Positions 52,428-60,752 of a DNA stretch of 64,000 nt are shown piece after piece. The position numbers and the translations under genes were made by a program. The first letter of the stretch is position 1. Every line of letters begins with the position of its first letter. Source of the DNA: Tardiphaga sp. (GTDB lineage Bacteria > Pseudomonadota > Alphaproteobacteria > Rhizobiales > Xanthobacteraceae); contig JASBVG010000062.1 in NCBI GenBank assembly GCA_030147505.1, positions 1 to 64,000 on the forward strand, read 5' to 3'. Below the pieces are notes generated by a model, which was not told the origin of the DNA, ran no database searches, and worked only from the letters and a program-made list of their open reading frames with translations.

Positions 52428-52994
52428 ATGTTCATCCAGACTGAAGCGACCCCTAACCCCGCCACGCTGAAGTTCATCCCGGGCCGGGATGTGCTGACCA
52501 GCGGCACCATGGAATTCACCTCGCCCGAAGCAGCGTCCCGCTCGCCGCTGGCCGAGAAGCTGTTCGCCGTGAAGGGCGTCACCGGCGTGTTCTACGGCGC
52601 CGATTTCGTCACCGTGACCAAGGACGGCAGCGACTGGCAGCACCTCAAGCCGGCTATCCTCGGCGCCATTATGGAACACTACATGTCCGGCACGCCGCTG
52701 CTCGCCGATGGCAGTGCGCCCGAGGGCGACATCTCCGATGAAGACGAGTTCTTCGACGAAGACGATGCCGAGACGGTGGATACGATCAAGGACCTGATCG
52801 AGACCCGCGTCCGCCCGGCCGTTGCCAATGACGGCGGCGACATCACCTTCCGCGGCTTCAAGGACGGCATCGTCTATCTCGCCATGAAGGGCGCCTGCTC
52901 CGGCTGCCCGTCATCGACCGCCACGCTGCAGCACGGTATTCAGAATCTGCTGAAGCATTTTGTGCCGGAAGTGCAGGAAGTGCGACCGATATAA
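52428..52994 (+). CDS. NifU/Nfu-type Fe-S cluster carrier
   Basis: A 188-residue protein with an N-terminal Nfu_N domain (MFIQTEATPNPATLKFIPG) and a C-terminal NifU domain (IKDLIETRVRPAVANDGGDITFRGF) containing the CxxC motif CSGCPSS, which binds a [4Fe-4S] cluster between two subunits for delivery to target enzymes. The acidic linker EDEFFDEDDAE separates the domains. AGGAGA lies six bases before ATG 52428. Hairpin repeats lie on both sides of the gene. MiaB, encoded 5 kb away, is a typical Fe-S client. Confidence 0.95.
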   Translation: MFIQTEATPNPATLKFIPGRDVLTSGTMEFTSPEAASRSPLAEKLFAVKGVTGVFYGADFVTVTKDGSDWQHLKPAILGAIMEHYMSGTPLLADGSAPEGDISDEDEFFDEDDAETVDTIKDLIETRVRPAVANDGGDITFRGFKDGIVYLAMKGACSGCPSSTATLQHGIQNLLKHFVPEVQEVRPI

Positions 52995-53019
52995 ATCGGC
53001 TGGCTCCTGCCGAGGCATC

Positions 53020-53124
53020 CTGTCGTCGCTCGGCTTGACCGGGCAACCCAGTAAACTCTGCCGCCAGCATTTGAATCGAAAAGCTGCCGTATACTGGATC
53101 GCCCGCTTTCGCGGGCGATGACAG
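53020..53124. repeat. Intergenic hairpin repeat, copy 3
   Basis: A 105-bp copy starting CTGTCGTCGCTCGGCTTGAC and ending CGCGGGCGATGACAG, with complementary ends. It lies between the convergent NifU-domain and chemotaxis-receptor genes. Its left end follows copies 1 and 2, while its right-end stem CCCGCTTTCGCGGG matches copy 1 better than copy 2. Confidence 0.85.
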
Positions 53125-53137
53125 TGAGAGAAAACGA

Positions 53138-54814
53138 CTACCTTCCAATACTCGCCGCTTCTTCCGCGGCGCGGTGCATGCTTGACGACATCTCGTTCGT
53201 CACGACGCTCTGCTCTTCAACCGCCGCGGCGGTCGCCGTGACATATTCGCCGACGTTCTGAATCTCGCTCTTGATCGCGTTCAGTGCATTAACGACATCC
53301 ATCGAAATGCCGTTGAGGCTGCCGATCTCGCTAGAGATTCTGTCGGTTGCCTGCTTCGCCTGCGTCGCGAGATTCTTGACCTCGGATGCGACCACGGCGA
53401 AGCCGCGTCCGGCCTCGCCGGCCCTTGCCGATTCGATCGTCGCATTCAGCGCCAGCAGATTGATCTGGCCGGTGATGTTCCCGATCAGATCCACGATGCC
53501 ACTCATCGCCTGCGCGGCGGCTGAAAGCCGCTGCGCCTGACTGTCAGCCGCCTCGACCTTGCCGACCGCCGACATCGCCGTCTCGCGCGATTTCGTCATC
53601 GCTTCGGAAATCTCGCGCACCGACGCATTGAGCTCTTCCGCACCGGCCGCGACCGATTCCATCATGTCGCGCACACGCTCGCTCTTCATCCGAGCGATGA
53701 CCTGTGCGGTCACGTCCGAAGCGTATTTCACGACTTTGTAGGGTACCCCATTGAGATCGAAGATCGGATTGTAGGAGGCCTGAATCCAGACCTGCTTGCC
53801 GTTCTTGCCGATGCGCCGATACTCAGCGGTCTGATAGTCGCCACGGCGCAGACCGGCCCAGAAGGCTTTGTAGACATCGGTGCCACCCTCACCTTCCGGC
53901 ACGAACATGCTGTGATGCTTGCCCTGAATCTCGGACAGCGCATAGCCCATGACCGACAGGAAGTTCCTGTTAGCATTGAGTACGATGCCATCGAGATTGA
54001 ATTCGATGACCGCCTGCGACTTGCCGATCGCCTCGATCTGTCCCGAGAAATTAGCCGCGTGCAGCTTCTGCTCGGTGACATCCGAAGCGAATTTGATGAT
54101 CTTGATTGGCTTGCCGGCCTCATCGAGTATCGGATTGTAGGTGGCCAGTATCCAGACCTCCTTGCCGCCCTTCCCGATCCGCTTGTATTCCGCGGCCTGA
54201 TATTCACCCCGGTTGAGACTGGCCCAGAAGTCGCGATAGGCGACGCTGTCGCGGTCAGCCGGCGTCACGAACATGCTGTGATGCTTGCCGCGAACGTCGT
54301 TCAGGGCATAGCCCATGACGTCGAGGAAGATGTGGTTGGCGGCGACGATGGTGCCGTCCAAATTGAATTCGATGACGGCCTGCGCACGCTCGATGGCCGC
54401 GATCTTGCCGCTATCCTCAAGGCTGCGCATCTTCTGCGCGGTGATGTCGCTGCAGAGCTTGACGATACGCACCGGCTTGCCAGCCTCGTCCAGAATCGGA
54501 CTGTAGGAGCCGTGGATCCAGACCTCGCGGCCGTCTTTGCCAAAGCGCTTGAATTCGCCCGATTGATAGATGCCGCGATTCAGCACAGCCCAGAAGTCGC
54601 GATAGGCGGCGCTGTTACGCGTGTCGGGCATCATGAACATGCTGTGATGCTTGCCCTGGATTTCGGCGAGCGTGTAGCCCATGGTCGCCAGAAAATTCTC
54701 GTTCGCGGTGATGATCGTCCCATCGGGATTGAATTCGATCAGGGCCTGCGACTTGTTGATCGCCGCCGCCTGGGCCAGCGCGTTGCGCGCCGCCATGGTC
54801 GTCAACCACTGCAT
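53138..54814 (-). CDS. Soluble methyl-accepting chemotaxis protein with three PAS domains
   Basis: A 558-residue protein with no transmembrane segment. Three similar PAS units occupy about residues 20-130, 142-252 and 264-375, each with the pattern IEFN-DG, MGY, GKHHSMF, DFWA-L-RG-Y, VWI--SY-PI and SDIT/SDVT. The methyl-accepting signalling domain follows (AGEAGRGFAVVASEVKNLATQAKQATD, the hairpin tip region). The layout is like BdlA/Aer-type cytoplasmic receptors that sense redox or small ligands, possibly through haem or FAD. No HAMP domain is present. It interrupts the otherwise conserved nfu-tsaB neighbourhood. Confidence 0.93.
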   Translation of the reverse strand: MQWLTTMAARNALAQAAAINKSQALIEFNPDGTIITANENFLATMGYTLAEIQGKHHSMFMMPDTRNSAAYRDFWAVLNRGIYQSGEFKRFGKDGREVWIHGSYSPILDEAGKPVRIVKLCSDITAQKMRSLEDSGKIAAIERAQAVIEFNLDGTIVAANHIFLDVMGYALNDVRGKHHSMFVTPADRDSVAYRDFWASLNRGEYQAAEYKRIGKGGKEVWILATYNPILDEAGKPIKIIKFASDVTEQKLHAANFSGQIEAIGKSQAVIEFNLDGIVLNANRNFLSVMGYALSEIQGKHHSMFVPEGEGGTDVYKAFWAGLRRGDYQTAEYRRIGKNGKQVWIQASYNPIFDLNGVPYKVVKYASDVTAQVIARMKSERVRDMMESVAAGAEELNASVREISEAMTKSRETAMSAVGKVEAADSQAQRLSAAAQAMSGIVDLIGNITGQINLLALNATIESARAGEAGRGFAVVASEVKNLATQAKQATDRISSEIGSLNGISMDVVNALNAIKSEIQNVGEYVTATAAAVEEQSVVTNEMSSSMHRAAEEAASIGR

Positions 54815-55198
54815 CTCAATGGACTTTCTCTGTTACAGCTTTTCGGGAAATCGTTTTGTCAAAAATCAAACAAGGCTGGCGCGCGGAGGTGAGGCGGGCA
54901 CAACTCCGCCAACTGGTATCCTTCTCTCATGGATCTCCGAAAAATTGATTAAATGAGACGAACGACGGCGTGTGAGGAAGGACCGCGCTTCCGATAGCGC
55001 GGTAAAATCGCAATCGCCTCTGCAACTGCCGGGCTTCCTTGTTATCTTTTAACCAAAGGTAACTTCTATAGGTTTGCGGTGCTTCGTCCCGGGCCACGCG
55101 CCCCAGGGGCGAGAGCGGCATGGCTTTACCCGCATTCGAATATTATAGGTATGCGACCGGATCCATCCCGCCGGCCTGACGAGATCACGAATCGACAC
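54815..55198. other. 384-bp divergent intergenic region, A+T-richer
   Basis: No gene is recognised. The region contains an inverted repeat (GTTATCTTT / AAAGGTAAC, 55041-55063, 9-bp arms with one mismatch, 5-bp spacer), plus weak short open frames without family resemblance or ribosome-binding sites. It should hold the promoters of the receptor gene and of tsaB. Confidence 0.5.
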
Positions 55199-55900
55199 AT
55201 GATCATCCTCGCCATCGACACCGCCCTCGACGCCTGCGCCGCCGGTATTCTCGATACGGGGACCGGGCAGTTGATCGCGCATGAGTCGCTGCCGATGAAG
55301 CGCGGCCATGCGGAGGCGCTGATGCCGTTGCTCGGCCGCGTGATGCAGCAATCCGGCGTCGCCTTTGCCGAACTTGACCGCATCGCCGTCACCACCGGGC
55401 CGGGCAGCTTTACGGGCCTGCGGGTGGGTCTTTCCGCCGGCCGCGGCATCGGGCTTGCCGCCGGCAAGCCGGTGGTCGGTGTCACGACACTGGCGGCCTA
55501 TGCGGCGCCTATCGTCACCCGGAACGGCGAGGCGCCCGTGATCGCCGCTATCGATGCACGGCACGACCATGTGTATTTCCAGGCGGTGAGCGGCAATGGC
55601 ACGTCGCTGCAGCGCCCTTGTGTCATCCCGATCGACGAGGCCATCGAGGCCGTGCGCTTCGGGGCACCGACACTGGTCGGCAATGCGGCCAACCTGCTGG
55701 CAGCGCGTTGGCCAGTGGATGCGCCGCAGCCCATCGCAACCGACGAGCAGGCCGCGCCGGACATTTCCTGGGTGGCGTGGCTCGGGGCCGCCGTCGATCC
55801 GCAGACAGCGCTGGCGCGGCCGTTCTATCTGCGCGCGCCCGACGCCAGGCCGCAATCGAGCCTGATGGGCGGCCTTGATCCGTCGCAGCCGACATCATGA
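55199..55900 (+). CDS. tsaB: tRNA threonylcarbamoyladenosine biosynthesis protein TsaB
   Basis: A 233-residue partner of TsaD in the t6A37 tRNA modification complex. It has an ASKHA-fold N-terminus (MIILAIDTALDACAAGIL), the HAEALMPLL segment and GPGSFTGLRVGLSAGRGIGLA, the TsaB hallmark. ATG 55199 matches the family start; the 40 upstream residues allowed by the frame are rejected. It overlaps rimI by ATGA at 55897-55900, the common tsaB-rimI pairing. Confidence 0.96.
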   Translation: MIILAIDTALDACAAGILDTGTGQLIAHESLPMKRGHAEALMPLLGRVMQQSGVAFAELDRIAVTTGPGSFTGLRVGLSAGRGIGLAAGKPVVGVTTLAAYAAPIVTRNGEAPVIAAIDARHDHVYFQAVSGNGTSLQRPCVIPIDEAIEAVRFGAPTLVGNAANLLAARWPVDAPQPIATDEQAAPDISWVAWLGAAVDPQTALARPFYLRAPDARPQSSLMGGLDPSQPTS

Positions 55901-56385
55901 CGCTGCCGTCCTGGTTCCCGTTGTTTCGGCACCGACCGGCCGTGGTCGAGGCGGCGGTGCCGAAGGATGCAGCGCAACTCGCACATCTGCATGCCGCATC
56001 GTTCCATCGCGGCTGGGGCGACGGCGAATTCGACCAGATGCTGCGCGAGCAGAACACGCTGATCCATCGGCTGCGACAAGGTCGCCACATCATCGGCTTT
56101 GCCGCATCGCGGCTCGCGGCGGACGAAGCGGAAATCCTGTCCATCGCGGTATCGCCGCAGCAGCGCGGCCGAGGCCTGTCGCGCGATTTGTTTCTCACCC
56201 ATCTCGGCCATCTCGCGGGCCGCGGCGTGCGCACCGTGTTCCTCGAAGTGGAGGAGAACAATATGCCGGCCCGGCGGCTCTATGACCGCACCGGGTTTAA
56301 GGTGGTTGGAAAGCGCGAGCGCTATTACAAAGAAGCGAACGGCGTCGAATTGAACGCCCTGATCATGCGCCGCGACTTGTCCTGA
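55897..56385 (+). CDS. rimI: Ribosomal protein S18-alanine N-acetyltransferase (GNAT)
   Basis: A 162-residue GNAT acetyltransferase. The acetyl-CoA loop is SPQQRGRGLSRDLFLTHL (Q/RxxGxG/A type), followed by FLEVEENNMPARRLYDRTGFKVVGKRERYY, the RimI-type C-terminal block. It would acetylate the N-terminus of ribosomal protein S18. The start overlaps the tsaB stop, supporting coupled translation; fur follows 42 bp downstream. Confidence 0.93.
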   Translation: MTLPSWFPLFRHRPAVVEAAVPKDAAQLAHLHAASFHRGWGDGEFDQMLREQNTLIHRLRQGRHIIGFAASRLAADEAEILSIAVSPQQRGRGLSRDLFLTHLGHLAGRGVRTVFLEVEENNMPARRLYDRTGFKVVGKRERYYKEANGVELNALIMRRDLS

Positions 56386-56427
56386 CGCCGCCCGGATGGC
56401 AAAAGGAGCCACGGCGAGACCAGACCC

Positions 56428-56880
56428 ATGAATACTTTGAAATCGACATCCACCAAAGTGAGCGGCATCGAAGCGCGCTGCGCTGCAACCGGCATGCGCA
56501 TGACTGAACAGCGCCGCGTGATTGCGCGTGTGCTGGCGGAAGCCGACGATCATCCCGACGTGGAAGAACTCTATCGCCGCTGCGTCGCCATCGACGACAA
56601 GATCTCGATTTCCACCGTGTATCGCACCGTCAAGCTGTTCGAGGATGCAGGCATCATCGAACGCCACGATTTTCGCGAAGGCCGCGCGCGCTACGAGACC
56701 ATGCGCGACACGCATCACGATCACCTGATCAACTTGCGTGACGGAACGGTGATCGAATTCACTTCTGAAGCCATCGAGAAATTGCAGGCTGAAGTCGCCG
56801 CCAAGCTCGGCTACAAGCTCGTCGATCATCGGCTCGAGCTGTATTGCGTACCGCTCGATGAGGACAAATCCAAGCAGTGA
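56428..56880 (+). CDS. fur: Fur-family metalloregulator (Fur/Mur type)
   Basis: A 150-residue Fur-family repressor. It has an N-terminal winged helix (MRMTEQRRVIARVLAEADDHPDVEELYRR, SISTVYRTVKLFEDAGII) and a C-terminal dimerisation/metal domain with HDFREGRARYETMRDTHHDHLINLRDGTVIEF. The C-terminal CxxC structural zinc motifs are absent. In rhizobia the orthologue at this chromosomal position often responds to manganese (Mur) rather than iron; which metal applies here cannot be told. The GTG of the next gene overlaps its stop. Confidence 0.93.
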   Translation: MNTLKSTSTKVSGIEARCAATGMRMTEQRRVIARVLAEADDHPDVEELYRRCVAIDDKISISTVYRTVKLFEDAGIIERHDFREGRARYETMRDTHHDHLINLRDGTVIEFTSEAIEKLQAEVAAKLGYKLVDHRLELYCVPLDEDKSKQ

Positions 56881-57566
56881 GCTTCGATCTCGTTATCTTC
56901 GATTGCGACGGCGTGCTCGTCGACAGCGAGGCGCTGGCCTGCGTCGTGCACGCCGATGTGCTGACGGCCTATGGCTATGCCATTACCGCCGCGCAGGTGC
57001 ATGAACGCTTTCTCGGTCGCTCGGCACGCGAGGCGCGGGCGGAGGTCGAGGCAGAGATGGGCCGCGTGCTGCCGGACGACTATACGAACTCGCTACGATC
57101 CACCATCGACCGCGTATTCGGCGAGCAATTGCAGCCGGTGCCTGGAATCGACGACGTGCTGACGGGCCTGGCACAGAGGAAATGCGTGGCGTCCTCGGGC
57201 ACGCCGACGCGGATTCGCAGCAGTCTTACCACGACGAAACTGATCCATCATTTCGGCGAGCACCTCTATTCGGCGCTGCAGGTCGAGCGCGGCAAGCCGG
57301 CGCCGGACCTGTTCCTGTTCGCGGCGGCGCAGATGGGCGTCGCGCCCGGCCGCTGCGTGGTGATCGAGGACAGCATCCATGGCGTCACCGGCGCAGTGGC
57401 GGCGGGCATGACGGTGTTCGGCTTCCATGGCGGCGCCCATTGCACCCCGGGCACCGCAGGGGCGCTGCTGGCTGCCGGAGCGCATCTGGTGTTCGACGAC
57501 ATGCGGCAACTTCCGGCCCTGATTGCCGCCGGCGTGCCGGGCAGCCGCGCTTTTGATCCGGCGTAA
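56877..57566 (+). CDS. HAD-superfamily hydrolase (phosphatase / beta-phosphoglucomutase-like)
   Basis: A 229-residue HAD enzyme. Motif I FDCDGVLVDSE carries the nucleophile Asp and the second Asp; motif II is in ASSGTP; motif III/IV is GKPAPDLFLFAAAQMGV...CVVIEDSIHGVTGA. The cap is the small helical type inserted after motif I, fitting phosphoglycolate-phosphatase-like or mutase-like members. The GTG start overlaps the fur stop (GTGA), and the gene sits between fur and miaB. The substrate is unknown. Confidence 0.9.
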   Translation: MSFDLVIFDCDGVLVDSEALACVVHADVLTAYGYAITAAQVHERFLGRSAREARAEVEAEMGRVLPDDYTNSLRSTIDRVFGEQLQPVPGIDDVLTGLAQRKCVASSGTPTRIRSSLTTTKLIHHFGEHLYSALQVERGKPAPDLFLFAAAQMGVAPGRCVVIEDSIHGVTGAVAAGMTVFGFHGGAHCTPGTAGALLAAGAHLVFDDMRQLPALIAAGVPGSRAFDPA

Positions 57567-57685
57567 CCTCTTGTAACGATTATATTTTGCCGCGAGCGCT
57601 GGATTTTACGGGCGTAAGCCTATAATTGAGCCCTGCGCGCTGGACGCGCCTTTTCTATCCGCACAGGTTCCAAGAACGTCACGCC

Positions 57686-59113
57686 ATGACCGCGCCGCGC
57701 AAGCTGCACATCAAATCCTTCGGCTGCCAGATGAATGTCTACGATGCCCAGCGCATGGTGGACACGCTGGCGCCTGAGGGATTCATCGAGACGCAGAACC
57801 CCGACGATGCGGATCTGGTGATCCTCAATACCTGCCACATCCGCGAAAAGGCCTCCGAAAAGGTCTATTCCGAACTCGGCAAGCTGCGCCTGGCGAAGGC
57901 GGAAGCCGCCCAGCACGGCAAGCAGATGAATGTGGTGGTGGCCGGCTGCGTGGCGCAGGCCGAAGGCGACGAGATCATCCGCCGTGCGCCTGTCGTCGAT
58001 GTCGTCGTGGGCCCGCAGAGCTATCACAATCTGCCGCAACTGCTTGCCAAGGCGAAAGCGGGTGAGCGCGCGCTGGATACGGAATTCCCGGTCGAGGACA
58101 AATTCGGCTTCCTGCCGGCGCCCAAGCCGGCCGCGATCCGCGCCCGCGGCGTCTCCGCCTTCGTGACGGTGCAGGAAGGCTGCGACAAGTTCTGCACCTT
58201 CTGCGTCGTGCCTTACACGCGCGGCGCCGAAGTTTCGCGCCCGGTGGCGCAGATCGTCGAGGATACAAAACGCCTCGCCGACAACGGCGTGCGCGAAATC
58301 ACGCTGATCGGCCAGAACGTCAACGGCTATCACGGCGAAGGCCCGGACGGCCGCCCCTGGGCATTGGGCACGCTGATCTTCCGCCTCGCCGAGATCCCGG
58401 GCATCGCCCGCATCCGCTATTCCACCAGCCATCCCCGCGATGTCGAGGATACGCTCATCGCGGCGCATCGCGATCTGCCGCAGCTGATGCCCTTCGTGCA
58501 TTTGCCGGTGCAGTCCGGTTCGGACCGGATTCTGGCGGCCATGAACAGAAAACATACCGCCGATGATTACCGGCGTGTCATCGACCGTTTCCGTGCCGCG
58601 CGGCAAGACATTGCTTTTACGTCGGATTTCATCGTCGGCTTCCCCGGCGAGACGGAACAGGATTTCGCCGACACACTCGCACTCGTCACACAAATCGGTT
58701 ACGCTGGTGCGTATTCCTTCAAGTATTCCCCGCGCCCGGGTACGCCGGCTGCGGAATTGCAGGAGACGGTGTCGCAGGCCGACATGGACGAGCGATTGGC
58801 GCGACTACAGGGTTTGATCGACAGCCAGCAGGCGGCCTTCAACAAGGCTGCCATCGGCCGGACCGTCGATGTGCTGTTCGAGCGCGCCGCGCGCAACCCA
58901 GGCCAGATCGTCGGCCGCACCGCATTTCTCCAGCCCGCCCATGTGATGGCTTCCGAAGACATCATCGGCCAGGTGCTGCCGGTCCAACTCGAAAGCCTCG
59001 AGCGCTACAGCCTGATCGGCACGCTTGCACAAAACGCCGATGTAAGCGGCACGTCCGCATCAGATTCGCCCACGAGTTTATCGCAGCCAGTTCTCACCGC
59101 CACAGGAGCCTGA
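57686..59113 (+). CDS. miaB: tRNA-2-methylthio-N6-dimethylallyladenosine synthase MiaB
   Basis: Radical-SAM methylthiotransferase that modifies i6A37 to ms2i6A37 in tRNA. The 475-residue product has the N-terminal UPF0004 domain with Cys14 ([10 protein letters not shown]) and further Cys in [11 protein letters not shown] and AGCVAQAEG, the radical-[11 protein letters not shown] motif, and a C-terminal TRAM domain ending near residue 455. ATG 57686 ([12 protein letters not shown]) is chosen over the upstream in-frame start. phoH begins four bases after its stop. Confidence 0.97.
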   Translation: MTAPRKLHIKSFGCQMNVYDAQRMVDTLAPEGFIETQNPDDADLVILNTCHIREKASEKVYSELGKLRLAKAEAAQHGKQMNVVVAGCVAQAEGDEIIRRAPVVDVVVGPQSYHNLPQLLAKAKAGERALDTEFPVEDKFGFLPAPKPAAIRARGVSAFVTVQEGCDKFCTFCVVPYTRGAEVSRPVAQIVEDTKRLADNGVREITLIGQNVNGYHGEGPDGRPWALGTLIFRLAEIPGIARIRYSTSHPRDVEDTLIAAHRDLPQLMPFVHLPVQSGSDRILAAMNRKHTADDYRRVIDRFRAARQDIAFTSDFIVGFPGETEQDFADTLALVTQIGYAGAYSFKYSPRPGTPAAELQETVSQADMDERLARLQGLIDSQQAAFNKAAIGRTVDVLFERAARNPGQIVGRTAFLQPAHVMASEDIIGQVLPVQLESLERYSLIGTLAQNADVSGTSASDSPTSLSQPVLTATGA

Positions 59114-59117
59114 ATTC

Positions 59118-60173
59118 TTGGCAAAGAGTGCATCGGATTCGTCTACGCTCGCTGCTCGCAAACCCGACTTCACCGCTTCAGCCGAGACGCAGGTTGTCAT
59201 CGACTTCGACGACAACCGCGCGGCCTCCGCACTGGTCGGCCCTTACGGCCAGAACCTCGCGTTGATCGAACGACGCCTCAATGTCGTCGTCGACAGCCGC
59301 GGCAATCACGTGACACTGACTGGCACCCGCGACGCCTGCGATGCCGGGCGGCGCGTGCTCGAAATGCTCTATACGCAGGCCGCGCAGGGCATTGAACTCG
59401 CGCAGGGCGATGTCGAAGGCGCGATCCGCGCCACGCTCGCGCAGGGCTCGCTGTTTCCGTTCGATCCGAAGCATCCCTCGAAGCCGATCTCGAATTTCGA
59501 AGCGATCAATCTGCGCAAGCGGCCAGTGCGCGCACGCACGGCCGCGCAGGATTCCTATATCCGCGCGCTGAAGAGCAACGAACTCGTATTCGGCGTCGGC
59601 CCGGCCGGCACCGGCAAGACCTGGCTCGCGGTAGCGCATGCCTGCATGTTGTTCGAGCGCAAGGAAGTCGATCGCATCATCCTGTCGCGCCCGGCAGTGG
59701 AAGCCGGCGAGCGCCTCGGGTTCCTTCCCGGCGATCTCAAGGAAAAGGTCGATCCGTATCTGCGCCCGATCTATGACGCGCTGTACGACCTGATGGATGC
59801 GCGCATCGTCGAACGCGCGCTGCAGGCCAACGAGATCGAAATCGCGCCGCTCGCATTCATGCGCGGCCGCACGCTGACCAATGCCGCGATCATTCTGGAC
59901 GAAGCACAGAACACCACATCGATGCAGATGAAGATGTTTCTGACGCGTCTCGGCGAGAATAGCCGCATGATCATCACTGGCGATCCCTCACAGGTGGACC
60001 TGCCAAACGGTCAGGTCTCCGGCCTCTCCGAAGCGGTGCGCCTGCTCGATGGCGTGCAGGGCATCGCGCAAGTGCATTTCAAGGGCGAAGACGTGGTGCG
60101 CCATGAGCTGGTGGCACGTATCGTCGCCGCCTATGAGGGAGCGGCGCCCAAAGCCCAGGTCGCCAAAAGCTGA
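59118..60173 (+). CDS. ybeZ: PhoH-family ATPase (YbeZ)
   Basis: A 351-residue PhoH-like protein thought to work with YbeY in rRNA maturation and quality control. Walker A GPAGTGKT is at residues 161-168 and Walker B is AAIILDEAQNT; an N-terminal KH-like region precedes the ATPase (VGPYGQNLALIERRLNV). The start is TTG 59118, with AGGAG ten bases upstream; no ATG fits. The following ybeY start overlaps its stop (TGATG). Confidence 0.95.
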   Translation: MAKSASDSSTLAARKPDFTASAETQVVIDFDDNRAASALVGPYGQNLALIERRLNVVVDSRGNHVTLTGTRDACDAGRRVLEMLYTQAAQGIELAQGDVEGAIRATLAQGSLFPFDPKHPSKPISNFEAINLRKRPVRARTAAQDSYIRALKSNELVFGVGPAGTGKTWLAVAHACMLFERKEVDRIILSRPAVEAGERLGFLPGDLKEKVDPYLRPIYDALYDLMDARIVERALQANEIEIAPLAFMRGRTLTNAAIILDEAQNTTSMQMKMFLTRLGENSRMIITGDPSQVDLPNGQVSGLSEAVRLLDGVQGIAQVHFKGEDVVRHELVARIVAAYEGAAPKAQVAKS

Positions 60174-60751
60174 TGCAAATATCCAAGACGAACGGCGGAG
60201 CCACGATATGCTCCGTCGATGAGAAAACCTATCGACCGATGACCACCCGTATTCCACCTGCGACCGAGGTTCTCGTTGTCGCCGACTGCTGGTCCGCCGA
60301 GCCCGAGGCCGACGCGATCATTCACCGTGCCATCGAGGCAGCATCGAGCATGGTGGATGACGACACCGCCGATGCCGAACTCGCCATCATGCTCACGGAC
60401 GACGCTGGCATCCGCACGCTGAACAGCAACTGGCGCGGCTTCGACAAGGCCACTAACGTTCTCTCCTTCCCTGCCTTGCAGCCGCCCGAAGGCGCCGAGG
60501 TGCCCGACGACATGCCGAAAATGCTCGGCGACATCGCCATCGCCTATGAGACGATGCGCCGCGAGGCGGACGAAGAGGAAAAGCCGTTCGCCAATCATCT
60601 CAGCCATCTCGCCGTACACGGCTTCCTGCATCTCGTCGGCTACGACCACGAGAATGAGGAAGAGGCGGAGGAAATGGAGCAGATGGAGCGCGAGATTCTG
60701 GCGACGCTCGGAATTCCCGACCCTTATGCAAATCAGGGCGAGGTGACCTGA
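60173..60751 (+). CDS. ybeY: Endoribonuclease / rRNA maturation factor YbeY
   Basis: A 192-residue UPF0054 metal-dependent RNase that matures 16S rRNA. The zinc triad is in HLAVHGFLHLVGYDHE (His-x3-His-x5-His). NSNWRGFDKATNVLSFP is the conserved substrate-binding block, and a short acidic tail follows. ATG 60173 overlaps the phoH stop by one base; ATG 60239 (MTTRIPPATEV) is a credible shorter start close to the family's usual N-terminus. corC begins one base after the stop. Confidence 0.95.
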   Translation: MQISKTNGGATICSVDEKTYRPMTTRIPPATEVLVVADCWSAEPEADAIIHRAIEAASSMVDDDTADAELAIMLTDDAGIRTLNSNWRGFDKATNVLSFPALQPPEGAEVPDDMPKMLGDIAIAYETMRREADEEEKPFANHLSHLAVHGFLHLVGYDHENEEEAEEMEQMEREILATLGIPDPYANQGEVT

Positions 60752-60752
60752 C

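Noticed and set aside
57621..57626. TATAAT hexamer upstream of miaB as a promoter
   Set aside because: A perfect -10-like hexamer, but no recognisable -35 at standard spacing; not enough to call.
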